A DNA stretch of 64,000 nt from Pseudobacter sp. (GCA_017849455.1 JAFIGX010000025.1:1-64000); one strand, 5' to 3'; shown: positions 36,468 through 46,700, counted from the stretch's first letter. Notes: generated by a model from the sequence alone, not told the origin. Numbers and translations are program-made.

Positions 36468-37676
36468 TTATAAGACCTGCACCTGCTGGCGGTCGGCCAT
36501 TATATGGTATAATTTAATGGTGAGGGCGTGGAAAAGCATCTTGGCATTGGCATTCCTTTCTATATAATAAGCGGCATCATCCAGCTCCCTGATAATGGCT
36601 TCCTGCTGTGCATATCCTGCGATCTTATTGAGGCGCTGAGCAAAATCCCGTTCATTATCAGGCAGATGTACAGATCCGGCGCCCATGGCCTGGATACGGA
36701 TGGCCTGTTCGAGCAGGTGATTGAAGTACCGGAGGAATTGTTTCTGTTTTTCCCGCCCCAGTTTGCTCACTTCTTCTACCCATTTTACCTGCGAAACGGG
36801 GCCACTCTTCATGATGGCATTCAGCCACTCCCTTACCAGGGCGAGCCAGTCTTCCCCGGCATGGCCCAGGACTTGCAACGCTTCCCTGTAATTCCCTTCT
36901 GCTATAGAGGCGATCTGCCTGGCCTGTTCGGCCGTTTGGGAAGCCCTTGCCTCCAATGCTCCGGCTACTTCCGCAACGCTGAGCGCCGGCACCTTCACCA
37001 ACTGGGTCCTGGAAAGGATAGTGGCCAGCACCTGCGATTCATTTTCGGCCACCAGTATAAATAAGGTATCGGCAGGGGGCTCTTCGATCAGTTTCAGCAA
37101 TTTGTTGCCTTCATTGCCCAGGTATTCGGGCATCCAGAGAATAAGGATCTTGAAACCGCTTTCAAAACTTTTGAGGCTGAGCTTGCGGATGATCTCATTG
37201 CATTCCTGGGCGGTAATATTGCCCTGCTTATTCTCCGCTCCGATACTTTGCAGCCAGTCGTACACATTACCGTAAGGATACTGCCTGATAAACTCTCTCC
37301 ATTCCTGGATATAATCGGTGCTCACCGGTTTATCACCTGCCTTGCGGGGAATCACAGGGTAGGAGAAATGTATATCGGGATGGACCAGTTGTTGTGCTTT
37401 CTGGCAGGAAGGGCATTGACCGCAGGCATCAGGCATGAAGGAGGGGCCTGTGGAGGTGTCGGGCGCATCTCCGAATAGGGATGGGCCGGGAGGTGCAGCG
37501 GCCTTTCCATTCACTTTTTCACAAACCACGTATTGTGCAAAAGCAATAGCTAAGGGTAATGCCCCGCAACCTTCTTTGCCGAGAAACAATAAAGCATGGC
37601 TTAGCCGGTTTTGGTAAACCATCTCCGCCAGGTGTTGCTTGGTATCGGTTTGTCCAATTACTTGCTGGAAAGACAT
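36468..37676 (-). CDS. holB: DNA polymerase III delta-prime subunit
   Basis: A 402-residue clamp-loader subunit. The start SFQQVIGQTDTKQHLAEMV and SHALLFLGKEGCG are typical. The nucleotide-binding loop GKEGCGALPLA lacks the GKT/S, as expected for delta-prime, which does not hydrolyse ATP. A zinc-type CGQCPSCQKA follows after an insertion rich in Pro and Gly. KLIEEPPADTLFILVAEN and ATILSRTQLVKVP (a sensor/arginine region) complete the AAA+ part. It would act in the replication clamp loader. Confidence 0.92.
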   Translation of the reverse strand: MSFQQVIGQTDTKQHLAEMVYQNRLSHALLFLGKEGCGALPLAIAFAQYVVCEKVNGKAAAPPGPSLFGDAPDTSTGPSFMPDACGQCPSCQKAQQLVHPDIHFSYPVIPRKAGDKPVSTDYIQEWREFIRQYPYGNVYDWLQSIGAENKQGNITAQECNEIIRKLSLKSFESGFKILILWMPEYLGNEGNKLLKLIEEPPADTLFILVAENESQVLATILSRTQLVKVPALSVAEVAGALEARASQTAEQARQIASIAEGNYREALQVLGHAGEDWLALVREWLNAIMKSGPVSQVKWVEEVSKLGREKQKQFLRYFNHLLEQAIRIQAMGAGSVHLPDNERDFAQRLNKIAGYAQQEAIIRELDDAAYYIERNANAKMLFHALTIKLYHIMADRQQVQVL

Positions 37677-37697
37677 GCGCGCGAAGATAGTTCAAAT

Positions 37698-37736
37698 AAA
37701 AATGCCCACCGAAGCCGGGTTTGGCTTCGGTGGGCA
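37698..37736 (-). terminator. Terminator of the glutathione peroxidase gene
   Basis: A perfect 14-bp stem (37703-37716 with 37723-37736) around a 6-base loop. On the minus strand a U-rich run follows. Confidence 0.88.
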
Positions 37737-37748
37737 ATGGTTGTATGA

Positions 37749-38261
37749 TCAATTCAGGTATTTCAATATCTCAGGATCGGTGGGCTTCACCCTGCTGGGA
37801 AATACAGCAACGAGTTTTCCATTCTCATTGATGAGGAATTTGGTGAAGTTCCATTTTACCGGATCATCTACGCCGATCTTCTTGGCTTCTTCGAGCAGGT
37901 ATTTGTAAACAGGGTGGATATCATCTCCCTTTACGGAAATTTTTTCTGCCATCGGGAAGCTAACCCCATAGTTCTTTTTGCAGAACTCCTGGATCTCGGA
38001 ATTGGTGCCTGGTTCCTGCTGACCGAAATTATTGGCAGGGAAGCCAACGATCACCAGTTTGTCTTTATGGCCTTCATACAATTGCTCCAGTTCAGCATAT
38101 TGTTTGGTAAAGCCGCATTTGGAAGCGGTATTCACGATCAATAATTTTTTACCCTTATAGGTCGAAAAATCGATCGTGCTTCCGTCGAGCGCAGGAACTT
38201 TAAAATCGTAGATGGATGTATTGACTGCAAAGATCAATGATAAAAGCAGCAGGCGTAACAT
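37749..38261 (-). CDS. Glutathione peroxidase-family thiol peroxidase
   Basis: A 170-residue protein. The peroxidatic residue is Cys49 in NTASKCGFT, so it uses Cys and not selenocysteine. FPANNFGQQEPG supplies the Gln, and WNFTKFLI the Trp and Asn of the catalytic tetrad. A short hydrophobic N-terminus (MLRLLLLSLIFAVNTS) suggests export to the periplasm. Cys members of this family often use thioredoxin. It has its own terminator. Confidence 0.92.
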   Translation of the reverse strand: MLRLLLLSLIFAVNTSIYDFKVPALDGSTIDFSTYKGKKLLIVNTASKCGFTKQYAELEQLYEGHKDKLVIVGFPANNFGQQEPGTNSEIQEFCKKNYGVSFPMAEKISVKGDDIHPVYKYLLEEAKKIGVDDPVKWNFTKFLINENGKLVAVFPSRVKPTDPEILKYLN

Positions 38262-38348
38262 AGAATAATTATTTAGATGAATGATGAATTACAATACAAA
38301 AATTATACTAAAATGGTTGCCATGCCTTAAAAATTACTTACCTGATTG

Positions 38349-39743
38349 TTATTGTTTCTCATAGCAGCCCAGGTCCGGGAGCCCATTGTTCCGGGGATTG
38401 CCATCCAGGTCGAGGGTGAAGCTGGTGGCAATACCTTTGTTGATGGCCGGCGAATTGCTCTTCAGCCTGAAATTGTATAGTTGTTTCTGTGTATCGATGC
38501 TTTCGAAGAGAGGGTCCTGGTTGGCAATGGTATTGGATTGGGTGATATTGGCCGGATCGTTCTTCACTCTCCAGAGGCAGTTCTGAAAACTTACATTAAA
38601 GCCGGCATTGCCTTGTTTCTGTGTAACCACTTCATTATCGGCGAGACCATTGGGGGCCCAGAAAATGCAATTGCGGAAAGAGGCATCGAGTGCTGCGGTA
38701 TATTGGTTGTTCCCCTGGCGAACAAAATCCGAGACCGTCATGACAGGTTCCTTGTGCTGGATATACGAATTGGAATAAGCTGCCGCAGTACAATTGGTAA
38801 GATCATACTGACCGCCATATACCAGCATGATATTTTTTCCGCAATTGCTGATAAGACAGTTATCGGCCCTGATGGATGAATGAACGCCGATGATGCCGGC
38901 ATCATAGCAATTGTCGACAATAGTCCGGCTTAATACCAGCTTGGGATTGGCATTCACGGATGGTTGTTCGGCCACGATGCCCTGATAAGCGTTTTCGATC
39001 ACGGCATATTGTAATACGTTGTTCTTGCTCACTCCCCTGAAAAAAATGCCCGGCCAGGCAGCGGGATAATCACGATAGGGGTTATCGAGCCTGTCGCCGC
39101 GGAAGATCACGCGGTCGCTCTCACTTTTTTCGCCGTTCACGCGAAGGGTGCCATCTACCAGGATAGGCGCATCGGCATGAGCATAGATCCTGCATCCTTT
39201 TTCGATGGTGAGGGTAACGTTGGTGTCTACCTGCAGCCCGCCCAGGATCACATAAGGTTTATCGTTGGTCCAGGTTTCATCGGACTTGATGACCTTCGAC
39301 CGGAAGAAATGCGCATTCTGTCCCCAGGCATCCAATTGTACCCATCGGTCCCTTCCGTTGTATTCAATGCGGATGCTATCCCTGATCACGAAGGGAAGGT
39401 TGGCGGAGGTAGGATCGATGCTGACAGACACGAACACATAGAGGCTGTCATTGGCTTCCACCTCTATATTCTTCACAGAGGGCCCTGGTGTTCCATCCAC
39501 ATTGATCCTGAAAGCAGAGGCAGTACCACCGCTCAGGGAAATATTGCTGAGCCGGAGCTTCTGGTCGTTCTGGTTATAAATGCGCAGGAATTGTGTTACG
39601 GAGCCGGTAGTAGTGAAGACAGTGTCGAAATGCAGCGTATCCACGGAGGTCCCCAGGTTGGCGTTACCGGTAATGAATGTATTCTTTTTGCAGGCAGAAA
39701 GAAGAAGGCCGGTAAGCAATATGGAAGCGAGGACTTTTAGCAT
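38349..39743 (-). CDS. Lipoprotein with right-handed beta-helix (choice-of-anchor Q type)
   Basis: A 464-residue exported protein. LLTGLLLSAC gives a lipobox with Cys18. An N-terminal beta-sandwich (about 30-150) is followed by parallel beta-helix coils (about 165-400; for example NVLQYAVIENAYQGIVAEQ and RADNCLISNCGKNIMLVYGG). It ends SFTLDLDGNPRNNGLPDLGC, the usual closing motif of choice-of-anchor Q proteins. Such folds bind or cleave polysaccharides, but catalytic residues cannot be named. Likely cell-surface or periplasmic. Confidence 0.82.
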   Translation of the reverse strand: MLKVLASILLTGLLLSACKKNTFITGNANLGTSVDTLHFDTVFTTTGSVTQFLRIYNQNDQKLRLSNISLSGGTASAFRINVDGTPGPSVKNIEVEANDSLYVFVSVSIDPTSANLPFVIRDSIRIEYNGRDRWVQLDAWGQNAHFFRSKVIKSDETWTNDKPYVILGGLQVDTNVTLTIEKGCRIYAHADAPILVDGTLRVNGEKSESDRVIFRGDRLDNPYRDYPAAWPGIFFRGVSKNNVLQYAVIENAYQGIVAEQPSVNANPKLVLSRTIVDNCYDAGIIGVHSSIRADNCLISNCGKNIMLVYGGQYDLTNCTAAAYSNSYIQHKEPVMTVSDFVRQGNNQYTAALDASFRNCIFWAPNGLADNEVVTQKQGNAGFNVSFQNCLWRVKNDPANITQSNTIANQDPLFESIDTQKQLYNFRLKSNSPAINKGIATSFTLDLDGNPRNNGLPDLGCYEKQ

Positions 39744-39799
39744 GAATGCTCAAAAATAAGCATGGATCGCCAGATTTGAAAGTGAAGGCTACTTTAAAT

Positions 39800-40498
39800 T
39801 TACTTCAACACGCAGGCCATGGTGGCGATACTCAGCCGGGTATTGGCCGCATGGAGCAATTCCTGTCCACAGGCTTCGAGGGTGGCGCCGGTAGTGATCA
39901 CATCATCCACCAGCAATATATGTTTATGGGCAATGGACGCTGCATCCTGCAGCACGAATTTTCCGGCCATATTATTCCATCGCTCCATCCTGTTCTTATG
40001 GGTTTGAGTACCTGTGGAAGCTGAACGGGCTATCACATTTTCCAGAACGGGCAACCGGAGCTGTGCTGCGATCCCTTTGGAGAGGAGGGCCGATTGATTG
40101 AACCCTCTTTGTTTTTCCCTGGTTGCGTATAAGGGTAGGGGTAAGATGGCATCGATAGGATGGAAGCGCCCGGAATCCATGATGGCCTCTCCGATCCTGT
40201 TGCCGAAGAAAAGACCGATCTCTTTTTTCCCTTTGTATTTCAGCAGGTGCATCAGTTTTTGCGGCAGGGAGCTTTTCGTAAAATACAGATAGCTCATGGC
40301 GGCGAGCAGGGGCAGCCTGCCACGGAATATCATTTCTGCCGGGTTATTGGCGTACCGGTGAAAATTGGTAATGGGCAGCCGGTCCATGCAATGGAGACAT
40401 AGGACCTGGTGTCGATGGGTGAGGTCTGCTCCGCAACCTGCACACAGGTGCGGAAAGAACAGGTGCAACAGGGAACCTGCCGTTTGCTGTAACAGCAT
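39800..40498 (-). CDS. comF: ComF-family protein (phosphoribosyltransferase-like)
   Basis: A 232-residue protein. An N-terminal zinc-finger (HLCAGCGADL and LCLHCMDRLP) precedes a phosphoribosyltransferase domain with the PRPP loop ILLVDDVITTGATLEACG. ComF proteins act in DNA uptake or recombination in several bacteria. It starts 36 bp after radA on the same strand, so the two are likely one transcript and share a link to recombination during transformation (inference). Confidence 0.9.
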   Translation of the reverse strand: MLLQQTAGSLLHLFFPHLCAGCGADLTHRHQVLCLHCMDRLPITNFHRYANNPAEMIFRGRLPLLAAMSYLYFTKSSLPQKLMHLLKYKGKKEIGLFFGNRIGEAIMDSGRFHPIDAILPLPLYATREKQRGFNQSALLSKGIAAQLRLPVLENVIARSASTGTQTHKNRMERWNNMAGKFVLQDAASIAHKHILLVDDVITTGATLEACGQELLHAANTRLSIATMACVLK

Positions 40499-40534
40499 CA
40501 GTCAACAATTGAATAATGAACGGATGAGGCGGGA

Positions 40535-41908
40535 TCAGAAAAGGTATTGGTATACTTCTTCCACCCTGCCCATGGTGATGATCTCGATATTGAATTGTTG
40601 TTTACTGAGCCCTTTCTGGTTGTATTTGGAAACGACGATCTTTTCGAAACCGAGTTTCTCCGCTTCTGCCACACGTTGTTCGATGCGGTTCACGGCGCGT
40701 ATCTCGCCGCTCAGCCCAACTTCACCGGCAAAGCAGGTATGATAGGGAAGAGGTCTGTCTTCATAAGAGCTTAACAAAGCACAGAGTACGGCGAGATCGA
40801 TAGAGGGATCTTCCACTTTCAGTCCACCGGCAATATTCAGGAAAACGTCCTTCACCCCAAAGTGGAACCCTCCTCTTTTTTCCAATACGGCCAGTAGCAA
40901 TTGGAGGCGGCGGAGGTCGAACCCTGAAACGGTACGTTGTGGCGTTCCATAAACAGATTGGGTCACCAGGGCCTGCACTTCGATGAGCAGGGGGCGCATG
41001 CCTTCCAGGGTGGCTGCGATGGCGATGCCGCTCAATTGGTCTTCCTTTTGGGTGATGAGGATATCGCTGGGGTTGTTGACGCCCCGCATGCCGTCGCTGT
41101 TCATTTCATAGATCCCCAGTTCGGCTGTGCCTCCGAAGCGGTTCTTGAGCGTTCTGAGGATGCGGTAAGCGTAATGCCGGTCGCCTTCGAACTGCAACAC
41201 GGTATCGACGATATGTTCGAGCACCTTGGGTCCTGCAATAGTGCCATCTTTGGTGATATGGCCGATCAGGAATACCGGTGTGTTGGTCTCTTTGGCGAAG
41301 CGTTGGAACTCTGCTGCCGATTCGCGGATCTGCGAAATGCTGCCGGGTGATGAATCGATATAGGGAGATTGGATGGTTTGAATGGAATCCACGATCACCA
41401 GTTGTGGTTTCAGCTTTTTGATCTCCTGGAAAATTGTTTGGGTGGATGTTTCCGTGAGCAGGTAAAAATTCTCGTTGCGGATCTTCAATCTGTCGGCGCG
41501 CAATTTGATCTGTTGTTCACTTTCTTCTCCGCTGATATAAAGGGTGGTGATGTTATTGAGTTGCAAAGCATCCTGCAGGAATAAAGTAGACTTGCCGATT
41601 CCGGGCTCACCGGCCACCAATACAAGACTACCGGGAACGATGCCTCCGCCCAAAACCCTGTTCAGCTCTGCATCTCCGGTGATGATGCGTTCCTGTTCGA
41701 TGCTGGTGATAGCATGCAGCGCGATCGTTTTGATGGTTTTGTTTTTATCGTTGTAGTCCGACCATGAGTTCTCTTTTTGGGAATTGTCTTTATGGATCAC
41801 TTCTTCGACAAAAGTATTCCAGTTGCCACAGGAAGGACATTTACCCAACCATTTGGCGCTCTCATAACCGCAATTGGAACAAAAAAAAGCTGTCTTAACT
41901 TTACTCAT
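40535..41908 (-). CDS. radA: DNA repair and recombination protein RadA (Sms)
   Basis: A 457-residue DnaB-type recombination helicase. A zinc finger with Cys10, Cys13, Cys24 and Cys27, Walker A GEPGIGKSTL, Walker B LVIVDSIQT, the RadA-specific LKNRFGG motif and a C-terminal Lon-like domain are all present. RadA helps branch migration in homologous recombination. A -7 box is 5 bp from the ATG, so the message is probably leaderless. Confidence 0.95.
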   Translation of the reverse strand: MSKVKTAFFCSNCGYESAKWLGKCPSCGNWNTFVEEVIHKDNSQKENSWSDYNDKNKTIKTIALHAITSIEQERIITGDAELNRVLGGGIVPGSLVLVAGEPGIGKSTLFLQDALQLNNITTLYISGEESEQQIKLRADRLKIRNENFYLLTETSTQTIFQEIKKLKPQLVIVDSIQTIQSPYIDSSPGSISQIRESAAEFQRFAKETNTPVFLIGHITKDGTIAGPKVLEHIVDTVLQFEGDRHYAYRILRTLKNRFGGTAELGIYEMNSDGMRGVNNPSDILITQKEDQLSGIAIAATLEGMRPLLIEVQALVTQSVYGTPQRTVSGFDLRRLQLLLAVLEKRGGFHFGVKDVFLNIAGGLKVEDPSIDLAVLCALLSSYEDRPLPYHTCFAGEVGLSGEIRAVNRIEQRVAEAEKLGFEKIVVSKYNQKGLSKQQFNIEIITMGRVEEVYQYLF

Positions 41909-41912
41909 GCAA

Positions 41913-41920
41913 TAAAGATA
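41913..41920 (-). promoter_or_regulatory. -7 box of radA
   Basis: Minus-strand TATCTTTA, one base from TAnnTTTG, lies 5 bp from the ATG. It gives radA its own start, separate from the hairpin unit 300 bp upstream. Confidence 0.45.
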
Positions 41921-42191
41921 CTTGTATAATGGAATTCGTAATGCAGGAAACTGTATAAACAGGAATGATGAAAGGTCGGTCGATGAAAATGAAAGACTGA
42001 TCGTTTCAAAAAAATGAAAAGGAAGAACGTAAAAAAATTGAAGTGGAAAAATGGTATCGGAAACTTTTCAACAAGGTTGAAAAACAGATGGTGAACGATG
42101 CAAAAAAAATGAGGAGTTGGTGGTAGGGACCTGAGGGAAGAAAAATGAGGAAAATGATCAAAAAATGGGGAGAGAAAAAGGATGATTTTTT

Positions 42192-42274
42192 TAAAAGTAA
42201 AAGGGCCAACATTGCTGTTGACCCCTTACTTACTAACCCATTAAATTCTTGCACTAAATTACAAATTCGCACCA
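42192..42274 (-). ncRNA. Candidate small RNA of about 80 nt
   Basis: A -7 box (42280-42287) would start a transcript near 42274, which would end at a hairpin with a U-rich tail (42195-42224). One stem position is a G-U pair in minus-strand RNA but a C-A mismatch in plus-strand RNA, which supports the minus orientation. No convincing protein is encoded. It could be a free small RNA or the early-terminated leader of radA; a separate radA promoter favours the first. Confidence 0.4.
42195..42224 (-). terminator. Hairpin terminator of the candidate small RNA
   Basis: GGGCCAACA (42203-42211) faces TGTTGACCC (42216-42224) around TTGC. Minus-strand RNA continues as CCCUUUUACUUUU. Confidence 0.65.
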
Positions 42275-42279
42275 CATAA

Positions 42280-42287
42280 CAAAATTA
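42280..42287 (-). promoter_or_regulatory. -7 box of the candidate small RNA
   Basis: Minus-strand TAATTTTG matches TAnnTTTG exactly. A T-rich segment lies where the -33 box is expected. Confidence 0.5.
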
Positions 42288-42548
42288 TTTTTTGCCGTTG
42301 TGAATAAAAAATAACGTTGGGGCCCAATGGATTTTTTATGCAGATAAATCAATAATAATCAATTATTTAATTTAAATTTGCAATATGAGTTTCGGGAATG
42401 GTGATAAAATGGCAGCCTTGTTTTTTTATTCCGGAATCGGGTGACAAAACTGGTCAGGATTTCAAAGAAAATTGACAAAAAAAATGAAAAAAAATCCTGG
42501 TAACTCTTTTGATATTGTATTGTTATATTCATCAAAAAAAGCGTTAAA

Positions 42549-43241
42549 ATGACACCTTCAATTTTGCTCGTTTCTTTATTATTTCTTGGGATCAGTATGC
42601 TGGTTTCCGGGGTGTTGAAAAGTAAGTTTGCTGCCTATAGCAAGATCCCGCTTTCGAACCATCTTACCGGAAGTGAAGTGGCGCAAAAAATGCTCCGGGA
42701 CAATGGCATTTATGATGTAAAAGTTGTATCTGTTGACGGATTTCTCAGCGATCACTATAATCCGATGACCAAAACGGTGAATCTCAGCCCGGATGTATAT
42801 AATGGTAGCTCGATCGCGGCGGCGGCGGTAGCGGCCCATGAATGCGGGCACGCCGTACAGCATGCCACCGCCTATCGCTGGCTGATGCTCCGGAGCAGGC
42901 TGGTGCCGGTGGTGCAATTCAGCTCAGGCATCGTGCAGTGGATACTCCTGGCCGGGGTACTACTGATCAATACATTCCCGCAGCTTCTGTTGGGCGGTAT
43001 CATCCTTTTCGGCCTAACTACCTTATTTTCAGTGATTACGCTCCCCGTCGAGTTCGATGCCAGCAACCGGGCGCTGGCCTGGCTGAACCGGACCAATGTT
43101 ACCAATCCCCAGGAATATCCCAAGGCCAAAGACGCCCTGAAATGGGCCGCCCTGACCTACGTGGTAGCTGCCCTGGCCTCCATTGCCACATTGGTACAAT
43201 ATATAATGATATTTATGGGCAATAGCCGGAACCGGAACTGA
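42549..43241 (+). CDS. Membrane zinc metallopeptidase (YugP-like)
   Basis: A 230-residue membrane protein. His97-Glu98-Cys-Gly-His101 (AAHECGHAVQH) is the zinc site. Membrane helices are at about 4-22, 120-160 (two) and 200-222, with LPVEFDASNRALAWL, a family hallmark, between the last ones. The family's substrates are unknown. It is a single gene with a terminator right after it. Confidence 0.9.
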   Translation: MTPSILLVSLLFLGISMLVSGVLKSKFAAYSKIPLSNHLTGSEVAQKMLRDNGIYDVKVVSVDGFLSDHYNPMTKTVNLSPDVYNGSSIAAAAVAAHECGHAVQHATAYRWLMLRSRLVPVVQFSSGIVQWILLAGVLLINTFPQLLLGGIILFGLTTLFSVITLPVEFDASNRALAWLNRTNVTNPQEYPKAKDALKWAALTYVVAALASIATLVQYIMIFMGNSRNRN

Positions 43242-43277
43242 TCGTCCTGATTTTTTCAGAATTTTTTAATATTTGGC

Positions 43278-43308
43278 AAAGCCGTGCAGCAACCTGCATG
43301 GCTTTTTT
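43278..43308 (+). terminator. Terminator of the zinc peptidase gene
   Basis: AAAGCCGTGCAG pairs with CTGCATGGCTTT (one G-U) around CAAC, followed by more T. Confidence 0.85.
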
Positions 43309-43339
43309 GTCTCCGAAAACGAGGAGATTAATTGTGTAT

Positions 43340-43347
43340 TAAATTTG
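43340..43347 (+). promoter_or_regulatory. -7 box of the susC leader
   Basis: TAAATTTG matches TAnnTTTG. Transcription would start near 43354. No good -33 TTTG is visible. Confidence 0.45.
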
Positions 43348-43353
43348 ATTGAC

Positions 43354-43533
43354 GGATATCAAATACGGGCGGCCAGCCTGGCAAATATTACTCAAGCTAA
43401 CGATTGCTGACTGATACTTTTTCATGGAAACACCGGCAGGCCCTGCACAAGGGAACATGCCACCCGCAAAAACGGGATACTCTTACTCAAAACCAAACTG
43501 CAAAAAAACTCTGGCTAACCACCGGGGTTTTTT
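43354..43533 (+). ncRNA. Candidate structured leader or small RNA ahead of susC
   Basis: A run of hairpins: GGCA/TGCC (43435-43438/43458-43461) closing CCCT/AGGG (43441-43444/43450-43453), then CCCG/CGGG (43463-43466/43473-43476), then a terminator. A 40-codon frame from 43424 crosses it but looks like no protein. A riboswitch or attenuator for the susCD operon is possible; no known class fits. Confidence 0.4.
43503..43533 (+). terminator. Terminator or attenuator ahead of susC
   Basis: AAAAAACTCTGG (43503-43514) pairs with CCGGGGTTTTTT (43522-43533), two G-U pairs, around a 7-base loop. It lies 195 bp before the susC start. Confidence 0.75.
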
Positions 43534-43727
43534 ATTTAAGGGTTGAACCGTTTATTTTAACGCTTCATCAGTTTTCATTAAAAAAAATAATCCCGGGCTC
43601 TTAACTTGTTATCTGGGTATGTAAGGACCCAAAAAATTCAATCTTTTGTTTTCGAATTGTTAAGATTCCGGTAAATTGTGTTTCTAACATTCAATATAAT
43701 ACCTTCTTAATCAAAACTAACATTCCG

Positions 43728-46700
43728 ATGAGAAAAATCCATGGGGTACTTACCGCCCTAATTCTTCTTTGTTGGTCTGTTGCATCAGCCCAGGTAAAGG
43801 AAGTAACCGGTGTGGTTACTGATGCAAGAGACGGTTCTCCCCTAGCAAAAGTTACAGTAAGAGTGAAAGGTTCTGCTCACAGCACCCTCACAGGTCCGGA
43901 CGGGGGATTCAAGTTCAGTGTTCCGGCAAATGCTACTACGTTGTTAATCAGTTATGTTGGCTTCAATGATATTGAGGTTGCGATCGGTAGCAACCTGAAT
44001 ATTTCCATGACCCCTGGCGATAAGTCGCTGTCTGAGGTGGTAGTGGTAGGTTATGGTACCAAGATCAAACGGGATATCACCGGTTCGGTAGCCAAGATCG
44101 GCTCCCGCGAACTGTCGAACACGCCCGCTACCAGTTTCGAGAGCGCTATCCAGGGCCGGGCGGCCGGTGTACTGGTAGAACAGCAGAATGGTAAGCTGGG
44201 CCAGGCCATTAAAGTAAGGGTACGCGGCTCCTCTTCCATTACAGGAAGTAATGAGCCCCTGTATGTGATCGATGGTATACCGGTCATTACCAGCGACCTC
44301 TCCGGCAACGGGGCCACCACCAACCCGCTTTCAGATATCAATACGAACGATATTGAATCCATTGAGATCCTGAAAGATGCTTCTTCTGCTGCCATTTATG
44401 GTGCCCGTGGCTCCAATGGTGTAGTGCTTATCACCACTAAGAGAGGAAAGGCAGGTAAATCAAGAGTGGATATCGGTTATTTCACCGGTGTTCAAAACCC
44501 GACCAGGAAAATGGACTTCCTGAATTCAGAGCAGTATGTGAATTATATCCTGGATGCAGCGGCAAGAGGTGGTAAGTATGACTGGAGGGTGAATGGTCCT
44601 GCCGGTGGCTATTCAAGTGAGCAGGAAGCAGTAGACGATTATGTGGCCAGCGCCAACACGAGGTTGAGAAGATACTCCGCCGGTAATGATGACTACAAAA
44701 CCTATAAAGTATACACCAACTGGCAAGATGAGGCCTTTCAGTACGCGCCCATCTCACAATATGATCTCAGCTTTTCAGGTGGGAACGACAAGACCACATT
44801 CTATATGGGTGGCCAGTTCCTTGACCAGAAAGGGATGATGATCAGAAATTCATTCACCAGGTACAGCGGACGCCTGAACCTCGATCATAAGCTCAACGAT
44901 TGGCTGTCGCTGGGCATCAACATGAACTTCGTACGTTCGCTCAACCAGCGTATTTCCAACGATAACGCATTCTCTACGCCGTTACAGATCGTGGCTTTGT
45001 CGCCCATAACGCCGGTGGTCGATCCGCGTACCGGCAAGATAAGCGGTGCTTCAGATCCTAACAGGGCCAGCAATCCGGGAGGACCGAATACGAACTATCC
45101 GCTGTATTACAACCCGCTGCTGAGTACCCTGGGGTCTTATTACAATACCTATGTTAACCGTACTCTCGGCAACCTATATGCGCAGATACAGATCATGGAA
45201 GGGCTGACCTTCCGCTCCGAATTCGGCATGGACCAGTTGAACCAGCAGGAGGAAGCCTATTATAGCCCGCTCACTGAACGGAACAACGGTTATCCAAGAG
45301 GTGGTGGTTTTACCAACGACGACAAGATCCTGAACATCACTACCAATAACTTTTTGCGTTATGCAAAGCTGATCGGTGACGAGCATAACATCGATGCGGT
45401 TGCCGGTATGAGCTACCAGGAGCAGGATGCTACCAACGCTACAGGAACAGGTGAAGCAATGCCTTCGGACGCCTATAAGAAATTAGGCAGCAGCGCCATC
45501 AAATCTGCCGTGTCTTCCGGAGAAAGCAAATTCACTTTCCTTTCTTATTTCGCCAGGGCGAACTATAAATTCCGGGACAGGTACCTGCTGGCGCTCAGCG
45601 GCCGCTTTGATGCATCTTCCCGTTTCGGTCGTGATAACAGGTGGGGTTTCTTCCCGGCTGTATCAGCAGGCTGGATCCTCTCGGAAGAAAATTTCCTGAA
45701 GAATTCAAAAACGATCAGCTTCCTTAAATTGAAAGGTAGCTATGGTTTAACAGGTAATGCGGAGATCGGGAACTATGCGAGCCTGGGATTGTTCAGTGGC
45801 GATGGAGCGTATGGAAGCATTCCAGGCCAGCGGCCCACACAGATCGCCAATCCGCAACTTAAATGGGAAAAGACCTCCAGCGTGGATGTTGGCTTTGAAA
45901 TAGGGTTCCTCAACAACCGCCTGTCGGCCGAAGTAGACCTCTACGCCCGCTATACACGCGACCTGCTGCTGAACAGGCCGGTGCCATCCACCACTGGTTT
46001 CACTACCCAATTGTTCAATATCGGTAAGCTGGAGAACAGGGGTATCGAGTTCACGATCAATTCCGACAATATCGTGTCGAAAGACTTCCGTTGGTCTACC
46101 TCCGTCAATTTTGGTCTGAACAGGAATAAGATCACCAATATGGGTGGACTGGAAGTAGGTACAGCCAATGAGAACCGCGCACGTGAAGGAGAACCTTTGG
46201 GCGTATTTGTCGCCAGGGAATTTGCAGGTGCTGATCCCAACACCGGTGATGCATTGTATGTAAAGAATATCAAAAAATCAGATGGCACGCTCGATAAAAG
46301 CACTACCACGGACTATAATGAAGCCCAGGAAGTAGTGATCGGAAATCCCAACCCGAAGTTCATCTATGGTATGCGCAATACTTTCACCTATAAAACATTC
46401 GACCTGGAAGTGCTCCTGCAAGGTGTTCAGGGCAACGATATATATTTGAGCGGAGGTATCTATATGTCGAACAACGCAAGCTGGTACGATAATCAGACAA
46501 CCGATCAGTTGAACGCCTGGAAAAAGCCGGGTGATATCACCATGGTGCCCGAAGCAAGATTAGGGTTCAACAATGGTGCAAACTCTTCCAGCAGGTATCT
46601 CACCAAAGGTTCTTACCTGCGGGTAAAAGCCGTTACACTGGGATATAACCTGCCCAAGACCCTGTTGAGCAAATTGAAGGTTTCAACGGCAAGGTTCTAT

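Noticed and set aside
42006..42275. 89-codon open frame on the minus strand beginning next to a -7 box
   Set aside because: Its codons run through the hairpin and U tract of the candidate small RNA and then through T-rich filler; Phe/Ser-rich composition looks like chance in A-rich DNA.
43404..43604. Open frames across the susC leader as a possible small protein gene
   Set aside because: They cross several hairpins and a terminator and show no conserved motif; kept only as a possible leader peptide.
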